Shown: piece after piece, positions 36,177 through 44,145 of the stretch
Layout of the letters: each line of letters starts with the position of its first letter
Numbering within the stretch: the stretch's first letter is position 1
Assembly: GCA_022767285.1 (NCBI GenBank)
Contig: JALENY010000021.1
Coordinates: forward strand, 1-60,304
From: Lachnospiraceae bacterium
GTDB lineage: Bacteria > Bacillota > Clostridia > Lachnospirales > Lachnospiraceae
DNA length: 60,304 nucleotides
Direction of reading: 5' to 3'
Program-made: the position numbers and the translations under genes
Notes under the pieces: generated by a model
Database searches by the model: none
Told to the model about the DNA's origin: nothing
What the model saw: only the letters and a program-made list of their open reading frames with translations

Positions 36177-36203
36177 TTCATAGGAAATTCCTTTCCTATG
36201 AAA
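36176..36203. repeat. perfect inverted repeat after serA terminator
   Basis: TTTCATAGGAAA / TTTCCTATGAAA (36176-36187 with 36192-36203) around TTCC. It may be a second hairpin or an operator-like site. No gene is recognised from here to 36430. Confidence 0.6.
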
Positions 36204-36430
36204 TAAAAACACTCCGTGAGGATGCGCAGAAACGCATTTGGAAAATTGTCACTTTGTGATATGTGTTTCGCGCCAAAGTGTACAAGTCCTTCATGAGTGA
36301 GGAATATAGGAAGTTGAAGTCGAATTGTCCACTTTGTTCTTTCAAAAATTGGCTGATATTTCAGGTTGCCAATGGATATCAGAAAAGTTATACTGGTATT
36401 AGAGGAGAATGTACAGGGGAGAGGTGTACA

Positions 36431-36565
36431 ATGAATTTTATTAAAAAATGGCAGAAGCGAATTCAATGCATAAAAAGAGGACGTAAACTGTATCTGTCAA
36501 TCAAACGAAATTCCGGGAAATTAGTGTCGGTAGCTGAACTTATACATAAGGCAGTGATAAAATAG
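36431..36565 (+). CDS. possible 44-residue basic small protein
   Basis: An ATG 6 bp after GGGGAGAGG opens a 44-codon frame: MNFIKKWQKRIQCIKRGRKL at the start, lysine/arginine-rich, then a hydrophobic end (SVAELIHKAVIK). It ends 16 bp before the branching-enzyme gene. TGTACA occurs on both sides of the ribosome site. It could be a real short protein, but no homologue is recalled and the gap 36204-36430 shows no clear promoter. Confidence 0.3.
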   Translation: MNFIKKWQKRIQCIKRGRKLYLSIKRNSGKLVSVAELIHKAVIK

Positions 36566-36581
36566 AAAGTGAGGGATGGTT

Positions 36582-38801
36582 ATGCAGGACAAACTCTATC
36601 ATCTAATGGATTGGCCGCGGATTGAAGCTGTTGTCTACTCGGAGGAAAATCATCCGAAAGGGATAATGGGCCCCCATATGGTAAAGGGAGGAATCCTGAT
36701 TCAGGGATTTTTTCCGGGAGCCGAAAAAGCGGCTGTAAAAATCACTTCAAAAGAAAAGAAGTATAATATGAAAAAGGAAGATGAAGCCGGATTCTTTTCT
36801 GTATTGATCCCGGGAAAGATGATACCGGAGTATACTTTTCTGGTTGACGGTGTGGAAAAACAGGATCCCTATCGATTTCCGAGTCTTTTTACAAAAGATG
36901 ACGAAGCCCAGTTCTGTGCGGGGATTCATTATTCCATTTATGAAAAATTGGGTGCACATCCCATGAGTATAGACGGTGTGGAAGGAACGCATTTTGCGCT
37001 CTGGGCACCGAATGCGGTCCGGGTCAGTGTGGTTGGCGATTTTAACTGCTGGGACGGTCGGGTAAATCAGATGGAGCTTCTTGAAAACTCAGGCATATTT
37101 GAGCTGTTTGTGCCGGGCGTAAAAGAAGGAGACATTTATAAATATGAATTAAAACTGAAGGGCGGAACCATCTGTCTGAGACAGGATCCATACGGAAACG
37201 GTTTTGAGGTGCGGCCTTGCAACGGGTCTGTTGTCCGCAATCTCCTGAATTATTCCTGGAACGATGCATCCTATCGGAAAAAGCATAAAAAGAATACGGA
37301 TACAACAAAAGAAGCGGTTGCAATCGGAGAGATCAATCTGAAAGTATGGAGCATGAAAGAGGATGGAGGTGTTCTAACATACAGGGAAATGGCACCGCTG
37401 GTATTGGAATATGCCAAAGACATGGGATTTACGCATGTTGAATTGCTGCCCTTTATGGAGTATCCCGATAATGAGAGCTATGGATACCAGACTTCCGGCT
37501 ACTATGCGCCCACCAGCCGCTACGGCACACCGGAAGATTTTATGTTCTTTATAGATGCGCTGCATCAGCTGGGGATTGGTGTTATCATGGACTGGACACC
37601 GGCTCATTTTGCGAAGGAAGAAGAAGGAATGGTTCATTTTGACGGGACCTGCCTCTATGAACACTATAATCCCAAACAGGGTATCCACCCGCTTTGGGGA
37701 ACCTGTATCTACAACTACGGCAGACCTCAGGTGAAGAATTTCCTCATTGCAAATGCCTTTTTCTGGACGAAAATGTATCATATTGATGGGATTCGAATGG
37801 ATGGAGTATCTCCGATCCTGCGCCTGGATTACTGCCGGGATGATGGCCAATGGGTGCCGAACATTTATGGCTCCAACGAAAACCTGGAGGGGATCGAGTT
37901 CCTAAAACATCTGAACTCAATCTATAAAAAACATTTTCCGGAAAATCTCCTGATTATTGAAGAAGGCACTAACTGGGTTCAGACGACCGGTGAGGTCAGT
38001 GATACTTGTCTGGGCTTTGATTATAAATGGAATCTTCATTTTACGAATGATCTGGTTCGGTATCTGTCCGTGGAACCGGCAGAACGGAGCGCATATCACA
38101 ATGATCTGACACTCAGTATGTGGTATAACTATATGGATCGATTTGTATTGAGCCTTTCCAGAGATGATACGGTCTATACCAGGGACAGATTGCTTGACAA
38201 AATGCCCGGAGAAGAAAAGAAAAAACGTGCAAATCTCCGTGTCGGTTATGGCTTTATGATGACACATCCCGGGAAAAAACTCATAAGCAGTGAAGAGATT
38301 TTTGATGAAGGATATTTCCGGGAACTTATAAAATTGTATCGGTCCCAGCCGGCTTTGTATGAAATGGATTATGTGACGGATGGGTTTGAGTGGATTAACC
38401 ACATGGAAGCAGAGAAAAATATTGTAGTATATCTGCGAAAGACCGAAAATCCGTTTCAGACTCTACTGGTTGTGTGTAACTTTTCGGAAGCGGCCTATGA
38501 TGCTTATCCGATTGGCGTCCCCTATCAGGGCAAATACAAGGAGATTTTCAACAGTGATGCGGAAGCCTTTGGAGGTGCCGGGAACGTTAACCCACGTGTA
38601 AAGATGTCCAGAAAGACTGAGTGTGATGAGAGGCAAGATTCGATTTCCATTAAAGTACCTGCATTGGGCATGTGTGTATTTTCTTACAGCAAAGCAGTGG
38701 AAAAAGTGGTGGACAACAAAACGGCCAAGAATAAGACGAAGGCCGTGGGTAAAAAGACAAATTTAAAAGAAGTACTGGAAAAGAAGGTGAATGAAAAATA
38801 G
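36582..38801 (+). CDS. glgB: glycogen branching enzyme homologue (GH13), atypical active site
   Basis: A 739-residue GH13 protein with two N-terminal carbohydrate-binding/Ig-like domains (CBM48 near 125-215, FALWAPNAVRVSVVGDFNCWDG) and a branching-enzyme barrel: region I DWTPAHF, region II DGIRMDGV (nucleophile D407), region III IIEEGTN (acid E460/E461), region IV SLSRDDTV (stabiliser D528). Branching enzymes normally read SHDEVV in region IV; here His is R527 and the following Glu is Asp. A lysine-rich tail of about 35 residues ends the protein. The ATG at 36582 follows GAGGG by 6 bp; an ATG two codons earlier abuts that site. No other glycogen genes are adjacent. Confidence 0.87.
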   Translation: MQDKLYHLMDWPRIEAVVYSEENHPKGIMGPHMVKGGILIQGFFPGAEKAAVKITSKEKKYNMKKEDEAGFFSVLIPGKMIPEYTFLVDGVEKQDPYRFPSLFTKDDEAQFCAGIHYSIYEKLGAHPMSIDGVEGTHFALWAPNAVRVSVVGDFNCWDGRVNQMELLENSGIFELFVPGVKEGDIYKYELKLKGGTICLRQDPYGNGFEVRPCNGSVVRNLLNYSWNDASYRKKHKKNTDTTKEAVAIGEINLKVWSMKEDGGVLTYREMAPLVLEYAKDMGFTHVELLPFMEYPDNESYGYQTSGYYAPTSRYGTPEDFMFFIDALHQLGIGVIMDWTPAHFAKEEEGMVHFDGTCLYEHYNPKQGIHPLWGTCIYNYGRPQVKNFLIANAFFWTKMYHIDGIRMDGVSPILRLDYCRDDGQWVPNIYGSNENLEGIEFLKHLNSIYKKHFPENLLIIEEGTNWVQTTGEVSDTCLGFDYKWNLHFTNDLVRYLSVEPAERSAYHNDLTLSMWYNYMDRFVLSLSRDDTVYTRDRLLDKMPGEEKKKRANLRVGYGFMMTHPGKKLISSEEIFDEGYFRELIKLYRSQPALYEMDYVTDGFEWINHMEAEKNIVVYLRKTENPFQTLLVVCNFSEAAYDAYPIGVPYQGKYKEIFNSDAEAFGGAGNVNPRVKMSRKTECDERQDSISIKVPALGMCVFSYSKAVEKVVDNKTAKNKTKAVGKKTNLKEVLEKKVNEK

Positions 38802-38839
38802 AACAGATTAATCTATGTGCAGCGACAGTAACAGAAGAG

Positions 38840-39694
38840 GTGGCAGCGCAGGTGGCGGAACAAATACCGGATCCGAATGCCATTGAAGCATATTTTTCAG
38901 AAAAAATCCCGGAACTTGCAAGGTTCGGAATAAAACTTCTGATTGCCCTTCTCTTTTACTGGGTCGGAACAAAAGTAATAAAATGGATATGCAGGATCTT
39001 TAAAGCTTTTCTGGAACGCAAGGACGTGGATGCATCGGCAATCCGATTTCTGACGAATTTTGTGAAAGCCGGCCTGTATTTTCTCCTGATTGTTTCAGTG
39101 GCCATGCAGCTGGGACTGAAAGAGGCGTCTGTTGTAGCTGTGATTGGATCCATGGGTGTGGGGCTCAGCCTTGCCATGCAGGGCGGGATGGCTAATCTGG
39201 CAGGTGGAATGCTGATTCTTGTGCTGAAACCATTTTCCTTGGGCGACTATATTATAGAATCAAAGGATAAAAATGAGGGGACAGTGAAAAAAATCGATAT
39301 GTTCTATACGACCATATCCACAGTGGACAACCGCATGGTTGTGATCCCAAATGCACAGCTGACCAACAACAGTATTGTTAATGTCACGGCTCAGTCCAAG
39401 CGTCAGCTGGAAATCAAAGTCGGCATTTCTTATGATGATGATATCAGAAAAGCAAAGGAAATAATCGAGACACTGCTGAGAGCACAGCCGGATGTAATGA
39501 ATGATCAGGATATGAGCATATTCGTGGATGAACTTGGAGAAAACAGTGTGGTAATTGGGCTCCGTGCATGGGTGCTCACGGATAAATACTGGAAAACAAA
39601 GTGGGAGATGAACGAAAAAATCAAGATGGCGTTTGATGAAGCCGGAATTAAAATTCCCTTTAGGCAGCTGGAGCTTCATATGAAATCCCAATAG
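38840..39694 (+). CDS. mscS: small-conductance mechanosensitive channel MscS family
   Basis: A 284-residue membrane protein. Predicted helices lie at about residues 28-50, 65-85 and 95-128; the third is the pore helix, rich in Gly/Ala (GSMGVGLSLAMQGGMANLAGGMLILV). The beta domain follows (FSLGDYI, VVIPNAQLTNNSIVN) and then the C-terminal alpha/beta domain. It releases solutes on osmotic downshock. The start is uncertain: GTG at 38840 follows AGAAGAG too closely, GTG at 38852 is an alternative, and the frame is open back to 38795. It is probably transcribed with the branching-enzyme gene. Confidence 0.9.
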   Translation: MAAQVAEQIPDPNAIEAYFSEKIPELARFGIKLLIALLFYWVGTKVIKWICRIFKAFLERKDVDASAIRFLTNFVKAGLYFLLIVSVAMQLGLKEASVVAVIGSMGVGLSLAMQGGMANLAGGMLILVLKPFSLGDYIIESKDKNEGTVKKIDMFYTTISTVDNRMVVIPNAQLTNNSIVNVTAQSKRQLEIKVGISYDDDIRKAKEIIETLLRAQPDVMNDQDMSIFVDELGENSVVIGLRAWVLTDKYWKTKWEMNEKIKMAFDEAGIKIPFRQLELHMKSQ

Positions 39695-39721
39695 AGAGAC
39701 ATAAAAGAGGAATTTGAGAAA

Positions 39722-39788
39722 AATAATACATTCCCGGAGGATTCTGTGACGGAAACATTCATGGAATCTTTCGGGAATGTTATTATTT
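39722..39788. terminator. long bidirectional terminator hairpin
   Basis: An AATAAT-ACATTCCCG arm (from 39722) pairs with CGGGAATGT-TATTATT (to 39788), with an inner GGATTC/GAATCT stem. It separates the convergent mscS and PHP genes. Confidence 0.8.
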
Positions 39789-39840
39789 GGAATCAGAGTT
39801 ATTCAAACGCGGCATTTACAGTCAGATTCATAAGCGATTA

Positions 39841-40548
39841 TTAACCAAGAAAAGGTTTCAGCCGACTGAGATCATAATTCAATATCAGCTCTTTTGGAAA
39901 ACCGCATTCTTCTGCAAATTCTTCAGCGTATCGGATATCACCGATGTGAGCCGTTCCGTGGCTGTCGCTGGAAAGGACTACAGGATGGCCGTATTTGGCG
40001 CAGTAATGCAGCATCTTTCGATTGTTGGCTCTTGTATCTCCGCGATAACCGTCGGGAGAGAGGGAGGAATTATTTATTTCCAAAAGTACCCGATGCTCTG
40101 CGGCCGCCTGGACAATAGCCTGATAATCCACATCGTAACGGGTATCATCACAATGGCCGATCATTCGAACATAAGGGTTTTTTATGGCTGCGAGATAACT
40201 CTCTGTATTTTCAGCCCGGCTGCCCGGTTTCAGGTTCTGAATGTGAATGCTGGCAATAGCAAAATCGAGCAGTTTCAATATGTCATTGTCAAGATCCAGG
40301 GAACCTTTGTAATCAAGAATATTCAATTCAACACCATACAAGACACGGACGCCGCAACGCTCCTTCGGTGCCATGTGAAGACTGCGGAAATAGGATGGTT
40401 TGCAGGAACGCATGGTGGCCGGGCCGTGATCGGTGATTCCGATCAGAGAAAGTCCCCGGTGGGCAGCCTGTTTTGCCATATCGGTAATGGTACATTGGGT
40501 GCCATGCCCGCTGGCGATGGAATGGGTGTGCAGATCAAAGGTATTCAT
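39841..40548 (-). CDS. PHP-domain phosphoesterase (YcdX-like)
   Basis: A 235-residue metal-dependent phosphoesterase. The PHP motifs are FDLHTHSIASGHG (motif 1), GITDHGPA (motif 2), GVELNI (motif 3), MIGHCDD and SSDSHGTAHIG (motif 4), giving the trinuclear metal site. This is the YcdX branch, whose members hydrolyse small phosphate esters; the substrate here is unknown. GGAGGGAAAAACT precedes the ATG. It is divergent from the BMC locus and has no evident link to it. Confidence 0.9.
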   Translation of the reverse strand: MNTFDLHTHSIASGHGTQCTITDMAKQAAHRGLSLIGITDHGPATMRSCKPSYFRSLHMAPKERCGVRVLYGVELNILDYKGSLDLDNDILKLLDFAIASIHIQNLKPGSRAENTESYLAAIKNPYVRMIGHCDDTRYDVDYQAIVQAAAEHRVLLEINNSSLSPDGYRGDTRANNRKMLHYCAKYGHPVVLSSDSHGTAHIGDIRYAEEFAEECGFPKELILNYDLSRLKPFLG

Positions 40549-40710
40549 AGTTTTTCCCTCCTGAATAAAATATAAACGAATCCCGGGTCGAAGTCAATGA
40601 ACTTTCCTAAATTAAGCAGTTCATTTAAAAATAACGAAAAATCAGAGAAAAAACGAAATGATATCAGATAAAAAAACAGATAAATCAGATGAATAAAATA
40701 AAAACATCAG

Positions 40711-40757
40711 ATTAAACAAAAAACCACATAAAAACACATAAAAATCCACTAAAAACT
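40711..40757 (+). promoter_or_regulatory. A-rich CAC direct repeats, candidate DeoR-type operator
   Basis: CACATAAAAA at 40725 and again at 40735, then CACTAAAAA at 40747, with AAACAAAAAACC before them. They sit 25-55 bp upstream of the -35 box. Similar A-rich CAC elements precede fucA (41755-41842), so both promoters may answer to the DeoR regulator at 49755. Confidence 0.45.
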
Positions 40758-40779
40758 GATGGGAAGAATGACGATTTTA

Positions 40780-40808
40780 TTGACATATTGACGATAAACA
40801 CGTATAAT
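40780..40808 (+). promoter_or_regulatory. consensus promoter of the first BMC operon
   Basis: TTGACA (40780-40785), 17 bp, TATAAT (40803-40808), 49 bp before the EutS-like gene. Confidence 0.88.
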
Positions 40809-40856
40809 ATAGTGAAGAGTGATACAGCGTCACAGGAGAAACATGGAGGAAATCGA

Positions 40857-41228
40857 ATGTACGAATCGTTGAGCCCGGAAGTCAAACAGAGAATTGTGCA
40901 GGAACTGGTACCAGGCAAGCAGATATCTCTGGCGCATCTGATCGCGAATCCGGACAAGATCTTATATGAGAAGCTGGGTCTGGATCCCAGTGTGGATTAT
41001 GCTAAATCCGCCATTGGTATTATGACCGTGTCACCGGCTGAGACGGCGATCATCATGGCGGACATTGCCGTTAAATCGTCTGCTATCGATCTGGGATTTG
41101 TGGATCGTTTCAGCGGTTCTCTTATTATCACTGGAACTGTCTCGGAAGTGGAGGCATCGGTCCAGGCGATCCTCAATTATGTAAAGGATAAGTTGGGCTA
41201 CGCGATATGTGAGATTACGAGGACCTGA
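40857..41228 (+). CDS. eutS: BMC shell protein, EutS/PduU type
   Basis: A 123-residue circularly permuted BMC-H shell protein. An N-terminal beta-strand/helix extension (QRIVQELVPGKQISLAHLIANP) matches the EutS signature, followed by SAIGIMTVSPAETAIIMADIA, DLGFVDRFSGSLIITG and a C-terminal CEITRT. Such hexamers, with a beta-barrel cap over the pore, form facets of the polyhedral shell. GGAGGAAATCG precedes the ATG at 40857. It begins the BMC locus together with the EutP-like GTPase, 7 bp further on, ahead of a separate promoter for fucA. Confidence 0.95.
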   Translation: MYESLSPEVKQRIVQELVPGKQISLAHLIANPDKILYEKLGLDPSVDYAKSAIGIMTVSPAETAIIMADIAVKSSAIDLGFVDRFSGSLIITGTVSEVEASVQAILNYVKDKLGYAICEITRT

Positions 41229-41235
41229 CGCATTT

Positions 41236-41754
41236 ATGAAGAAAATCGTATTTATGGGCCGCAGCGAATCCGGAAAGACGACGCTGACACAGGCCATGAA
41301 AGGTGAAAAAATACACTATAACAAAACCCAGTATGTAAATAATTTTGATGTGATCATTGATACACCCGGAGAATACGCTCAGACAAAGGGCCTGGGACAT
41401 GCTCTGGCATTGTATGCATACGAAGCGGATGTGGTGGGACTGCTGGTGGCTGCCACTGAGCAGTATTGCCTGTTCCCGCCGTGCTGTACATCATCCTGTA
41501 ACCGGGAAGTGATTGGAATCGTCACAAAGATCAATGACCCAAAAGCGAATGTGGCCCGGGCGGAGAGGTGGCTTCGTCTTGCAGGGTGTAAAGATGTTTT
41601 TTATGTGGATTCTAAGAAATATCAGGGGATTGATAAGATTCTGGAGCATCTGAAAGAACCGGGAGATGTACTTCCCTGGGAAAAGGATAGAAAGGCATCG
41701 CCGGTGGATATGCAACCCGGTAAGATAGAAGCAGATCACGAAACGAAAATGTGA
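41236..41754 (+). CDS. eutP: BMC-associated GTPase, EutP/PduV family
   Basis: A 172-residue small P-loop protein: Walker A GRSESGKTTL, switch/Walker B DTPGEYAQ, and a TKINDP motif for guanine recognition (N/TKxD-like). EutP/PduV proteins associate with BMCs and may position or move them; the exact role is unsettled. The C-terminal 30 residues are a charged tail. The ATG at 41236 gives the P loop at its usual position (residue 8). Confidence 0.9.
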   Translation: MKKIVFMGRSESGKTTLTQAMKGEKIHYNKTQYVNNFDVIIDTPGEYAQTKGLGHALALYAYEADVVGLLVAATEQYCLFPPCCTSSCNREVIGIVTKINDPKANVARAERWLRLAGCKDVFYVDSKKYQGIDKILEHLKEPGDVLPWEKDRKASPVDMQPGKIEADHETKM

Positions 41755-41842
41755 AAAACAACAAAAACCACAAGAATATATCTCCAAAAACACAAAAAAC
41801 AACATATTATAGTTGACTTTTTGTGTGGTTTGGGGTTATAAT
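41755..41842 (+). promoter_or_regulatory. fucA-operon promoter with overlapping operator-like repeats
   Basis: TTGACT (41813-41818), 18 bp, TATAAT (41837-41842). The spacer contains TTTTGTGTGGTTT, an inverted match to the upstream ACAAAAACCACA (41761-41772) and CAAAAACACAAAAAAC (41785-41800) elements. A repressor bound there would block the polymerase directly. This suits a DeoR-type regulator. Confidence 0.6.
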
Positions 41843-41889
41843 AGCACCAGAAAACCAAAAGAAAGATAAATTGAAGGAGGATTAGGTTT

Positions 41890-42705
41890 ATGGTTAACGA
41901 GTTTGAAATCAAAAAACAGATTTGCGACATCGGAAAGAGAATTTACGACAGAGGCATGGTTGCTGCAAATGACGGTAACATCTCCGTAAAACTGAACGAC
42001 AACGAATTCCTGTGTACACCGACTGGAGTATCAAAAGGATTCATGACACCGGAGTACATCTGTAAAGTAGATAAAAACGGTAATGTTCTTCAGGCAAACA
42101 AAGGATTCAAACCGTCATCAGAAATTAAAATGCACATGAGAGTATACCAGAAGAGACCGGACGTAGGATCTGTTGTACATGCGCATCCGAGTTTTGCAAC
42201 ATCTTTCGCCATTGCTGGAATTCCGCTGACACAGCCGATCATGCCGGAAGCAGTTATCGCTCTCGGATGTGTTCCGATCGCTGAGTATGGTACACCTTCC
42301 ACAATGGAGATCCCGGACAGACTGGAAAAATACCTTCCGTACTTTGATGCAGTTCTTCTGGAAAACCATGGTGCTTTAACATGGGCTCCGAACCTTCTGG
42401 CTGCATATCACAAAATGGAATCTGTTGAATTTTACGCTGAACTGTTATACAAAGCTAAAATGCTTGGCGGCCCGAAAGAGTTCGACAAAGAGCAGATCCA
42501 GAAACTGTACGAAATCAGAAGAAAAATGGGATTACCTGGAAAACATCCGGCTAATCTTTGCCAGAACAAAACAGAACTTAACTGCCATAACTGTGGCGGT
42601 CCCTGCAATATCGTAAATGAGGCTCCTGCTGCAAAGGCATCCTCCTGTGATGCAGACCTTGTTGCTGATATTACTAAGAAAGTTATGGAACAGCTCGGAT
42701 TATAA
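41890..42705 (+). CDS. fucA: class II aldolase (L-fuculose-1-phosphate aldolase type) with C-terminal encapsulation peptide
   Basis: A 271-residue zinc aldolase predicted to split L-fuculose 1-phosphate (or rhamnulose 1-phosphate) into DHAP and L-lactaldehyde. Catalytic and metal residues are visible: E78 in KPSSEIKMH, H97 and H99 in VHAHP, and H160 in LENHG, the same spacing as E. coli FucA. The body is followed by a cysteine-rich stretch (CQNKTELNCHNCGGPC, near 224-240), a short Ala-rich linker and an amphipathic end, DADLVADITKKVMEQLGL (254-271), typical of peptides that target enzymes into BMCs. GAAGGAGGATTA precedes the ATG. It heads the main BMC operon. Confidence 0.92.
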   Translation: MVNEFEIKKQICDIGKRIYDRGMVAANDGNISVKLNDNEFLCTPTGVSKGFMTPEYICKVDKNGNVLQANKGFKPSSEIKMHMRVYQKRPDVGSVVHAHPSFATSFAIAGIPLTQPIMPEAVIALGCVPIAEYGTPSTMEIPDRLEKYLPYFDAVLLENHGALTWAPNLLAAYHKMESVEFYAELLYKAKMLGGPKEFDKEQIQKLYEIRRKMGLPGKHPANLCQNKTELNCHNCGGPCNIVNEAPAAKASSCDADLVADITKKVMEQLGL

Positions 42706-42742
42706 TTCAGAAGCGTTTTATAACTATAAAGGAGGTAATCTT

Positions 42743-44131
42743 GTGGCTGTAAATGAAAGCATGATTCAGGACATTGTAAAAGAAGTTATGGCCAGAATGC
42801 AGATTTCCGCAGAGTCGACCGGTAAACATGGCGTTTTTAACGACATGAACGATGCGATTGCTGCTGCAAAAAAAGCACAGGCTGTTGTAAAAAGAATGTC
42901 CATGGATCAGAGAGAAAAGATTTTGACATGTATCAGAAGAAAAACGAAAGAAAATGCAGAAGTTCTGGCCCGCATGGCTGTTGATGAGACCGGAATGGGT
43001 AATGTCGGCGATAAGATCCTGAAACATCATCTTGTAGCAGACAATACACCCGGAACAGAAGATATCACAACAACTGCATGGTCCGGAGACCGCGGTCTTA
43101 CTCTGATCGAAATGGGCCCGTTTGGTGTTATCGGTGCGATCACACCGTGTACAAACCCGAGTGAAACCGTTCTCTGCAATTCGATCGGAATGATTGCAGG
43201 CGGAAATACGGTTGTATTCAACCCGCATCCGGGTGCAATCAAAACTTCTATTTATGCAATTAATCTGGTAAATGAAGCATCTCTGGAAGCAGGCGGTCCG
43301 GACAATATCGCTTGTACCGTTCAGAAACCGACACTGGAAACAAGCAACATTATGATGAAGCATAAAGATATTCCGCTTATTGCAGCAACCGGCGGCCCCG
43401 GCGTTGTTACCGCAGTTCTTTCTTCCGGTAAGCGCGGCATCGGTGCCGGAGCGGGAAACCCGCCTGCACTGGTTGATATTACGGCTGATGTTCGTAAGGC
43501 GGCACGTGATATTGTAAACGGATGTACTTTTGACAATAATCTTCCGTGTATTGCTGAAAAAGAGATCGTGGCAGTTGATCCGGTGGTAGATGAACTGGTT
43601 CATTACATGGTAGAGGAAAACGGATGTTACATAATCGACAAGGAACAGCAGGATGCGCTGACCGCTGTTGTATTAAAAGGCGGAAAACTGAACCGTAAAT
43701 GCGTTGGCCGTGATGCGAAAACACTGCTTGGCATGATCGGCGTTGACGTACCGAGCAACATCCGCTGCATTATCTTCGAAGGCGAGAAGGAACATCCGCT
43801 CATTGCAGAAGAACTGATGATGCCGATCCTCGGTATTGTAAGAGCAAAAGATTTTGACGATGCAGTTGAAAAAGCAGTATGGCTGGAGCATGGAAACCGT
43901 CATTCTGCACATATTCACTCCAAAAACATCGACAATATCACAAAATATGCAAAGGCAATTGACACGGCTATTCTTGTTAAGAATGCTCCGTCTTATGCAG
44001 CGCTTGGCTTTGGTGGTGAAGGATTCTGTACCTTTACGATCGCCAGCCGTACCGGAGAGGGTCTGACCAGTGCCAGCACCTTCACAAAGAGAAGACGCTG
44101 CGTAATGTCTGACAGCTTATGCATTCGATAG
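42743..44131 (+). CDS. pduP: CoA-acylating aldehyde dehydrogenase (PduP/EutE type) with N-terminal encapsulation peptide
   Basis: A 462-residue NAD- and CoA-dependent aldehyde dehydrogenase that would turn propionaldehyde or lactaldehyde into the acyl-CoA inside the compartment. Amphipathic NESMIQDIVKEVMARMQI (residues 4-21) is a BMC-targeting peptide joined by a short linker to the enzyme. Family motifs include GPFGVIGAITPCTNPSETVLCN, ATGGPGVVTAVLSSGKRGIGAGAGNPPALVD and the catalytic C269 in CTFDNNLPCIAEKE. The GTG at 42743 lies 7 bp after GGAGG. Upstream open frame runs back through the end of fucA but has no ribosome site. Confidence 0.95.
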   Translation: MAVNESMIQDIVKEVMARMQISAESTGKHGVFNDMNDAIAAAKKAQAVVKRMSMDQREKILTCIRRKTKENAEVLARMAVDETGMGNVGDKILKHHLVADNTPGTEDITTTAWSGDRGLTLIEMGPFGVIGAITPCTNPSETVLCNSIGMIAGGNTVVFNPHPGAIKTSIYAINLVNEASLEAGGPDNIACTVQKPTLETSNIMMKHKDIPLIAATGGPGVVTAVLSSGKRGIGAGAGNPPALVDITADVRKAARDIVNGCTFDNNLPCIAEKEIVAVDPVVDELVHYMVEENGCYIIDKEQQDALTAVVLKGGKLNRKCVGRDAKTLLGMIGVDVPSNIRCIIFEGEKEHPLIAEELMMPILGIVRAKDFDDAVEKAVWLEHGNRHSAHIHSKNIDNITKYAKAIDTAILVKNAPSYAALGFGGEGFCTFTIASRTGEGLTSASTFTKRRRCVMSDSLCIR

Positions 44132-44145
44132 GAGGAAAGTGAGAC

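Larger units (their letters stand above)
40549..40856. other. 308-bp divergent intergenic region ahead of the BMC locus
   Basis: It separates the PHP gene (minus) from the first BMC gene (plus). The right half holds the A-rich repeats and the promoter listed separately. The left half (40549-40700) is A-rich without a recognised feature other than the PHP ribosome site. Confidence 0.6.

Noticed and set aside
36263-36565. 100-residue frame before glgB
   Set aside because: No ribosome site at the first ATG and no recognisable sequence; only the last 44 codons have a plausible start.
40711-40757. CRISPR-like array of A-rich repeats
   Set aside because: Only two or three ~10-bp units, no spacers of regular length and no cas genes; more like an operator.
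42617-42742. Longer N-terminus for the aldehyde dehydrogenase
   Set aside because: It overlaps the end of fucA and lacks a ribosome site; GTG at 42743 follows GGAGG and begins the encapsulation peptide.
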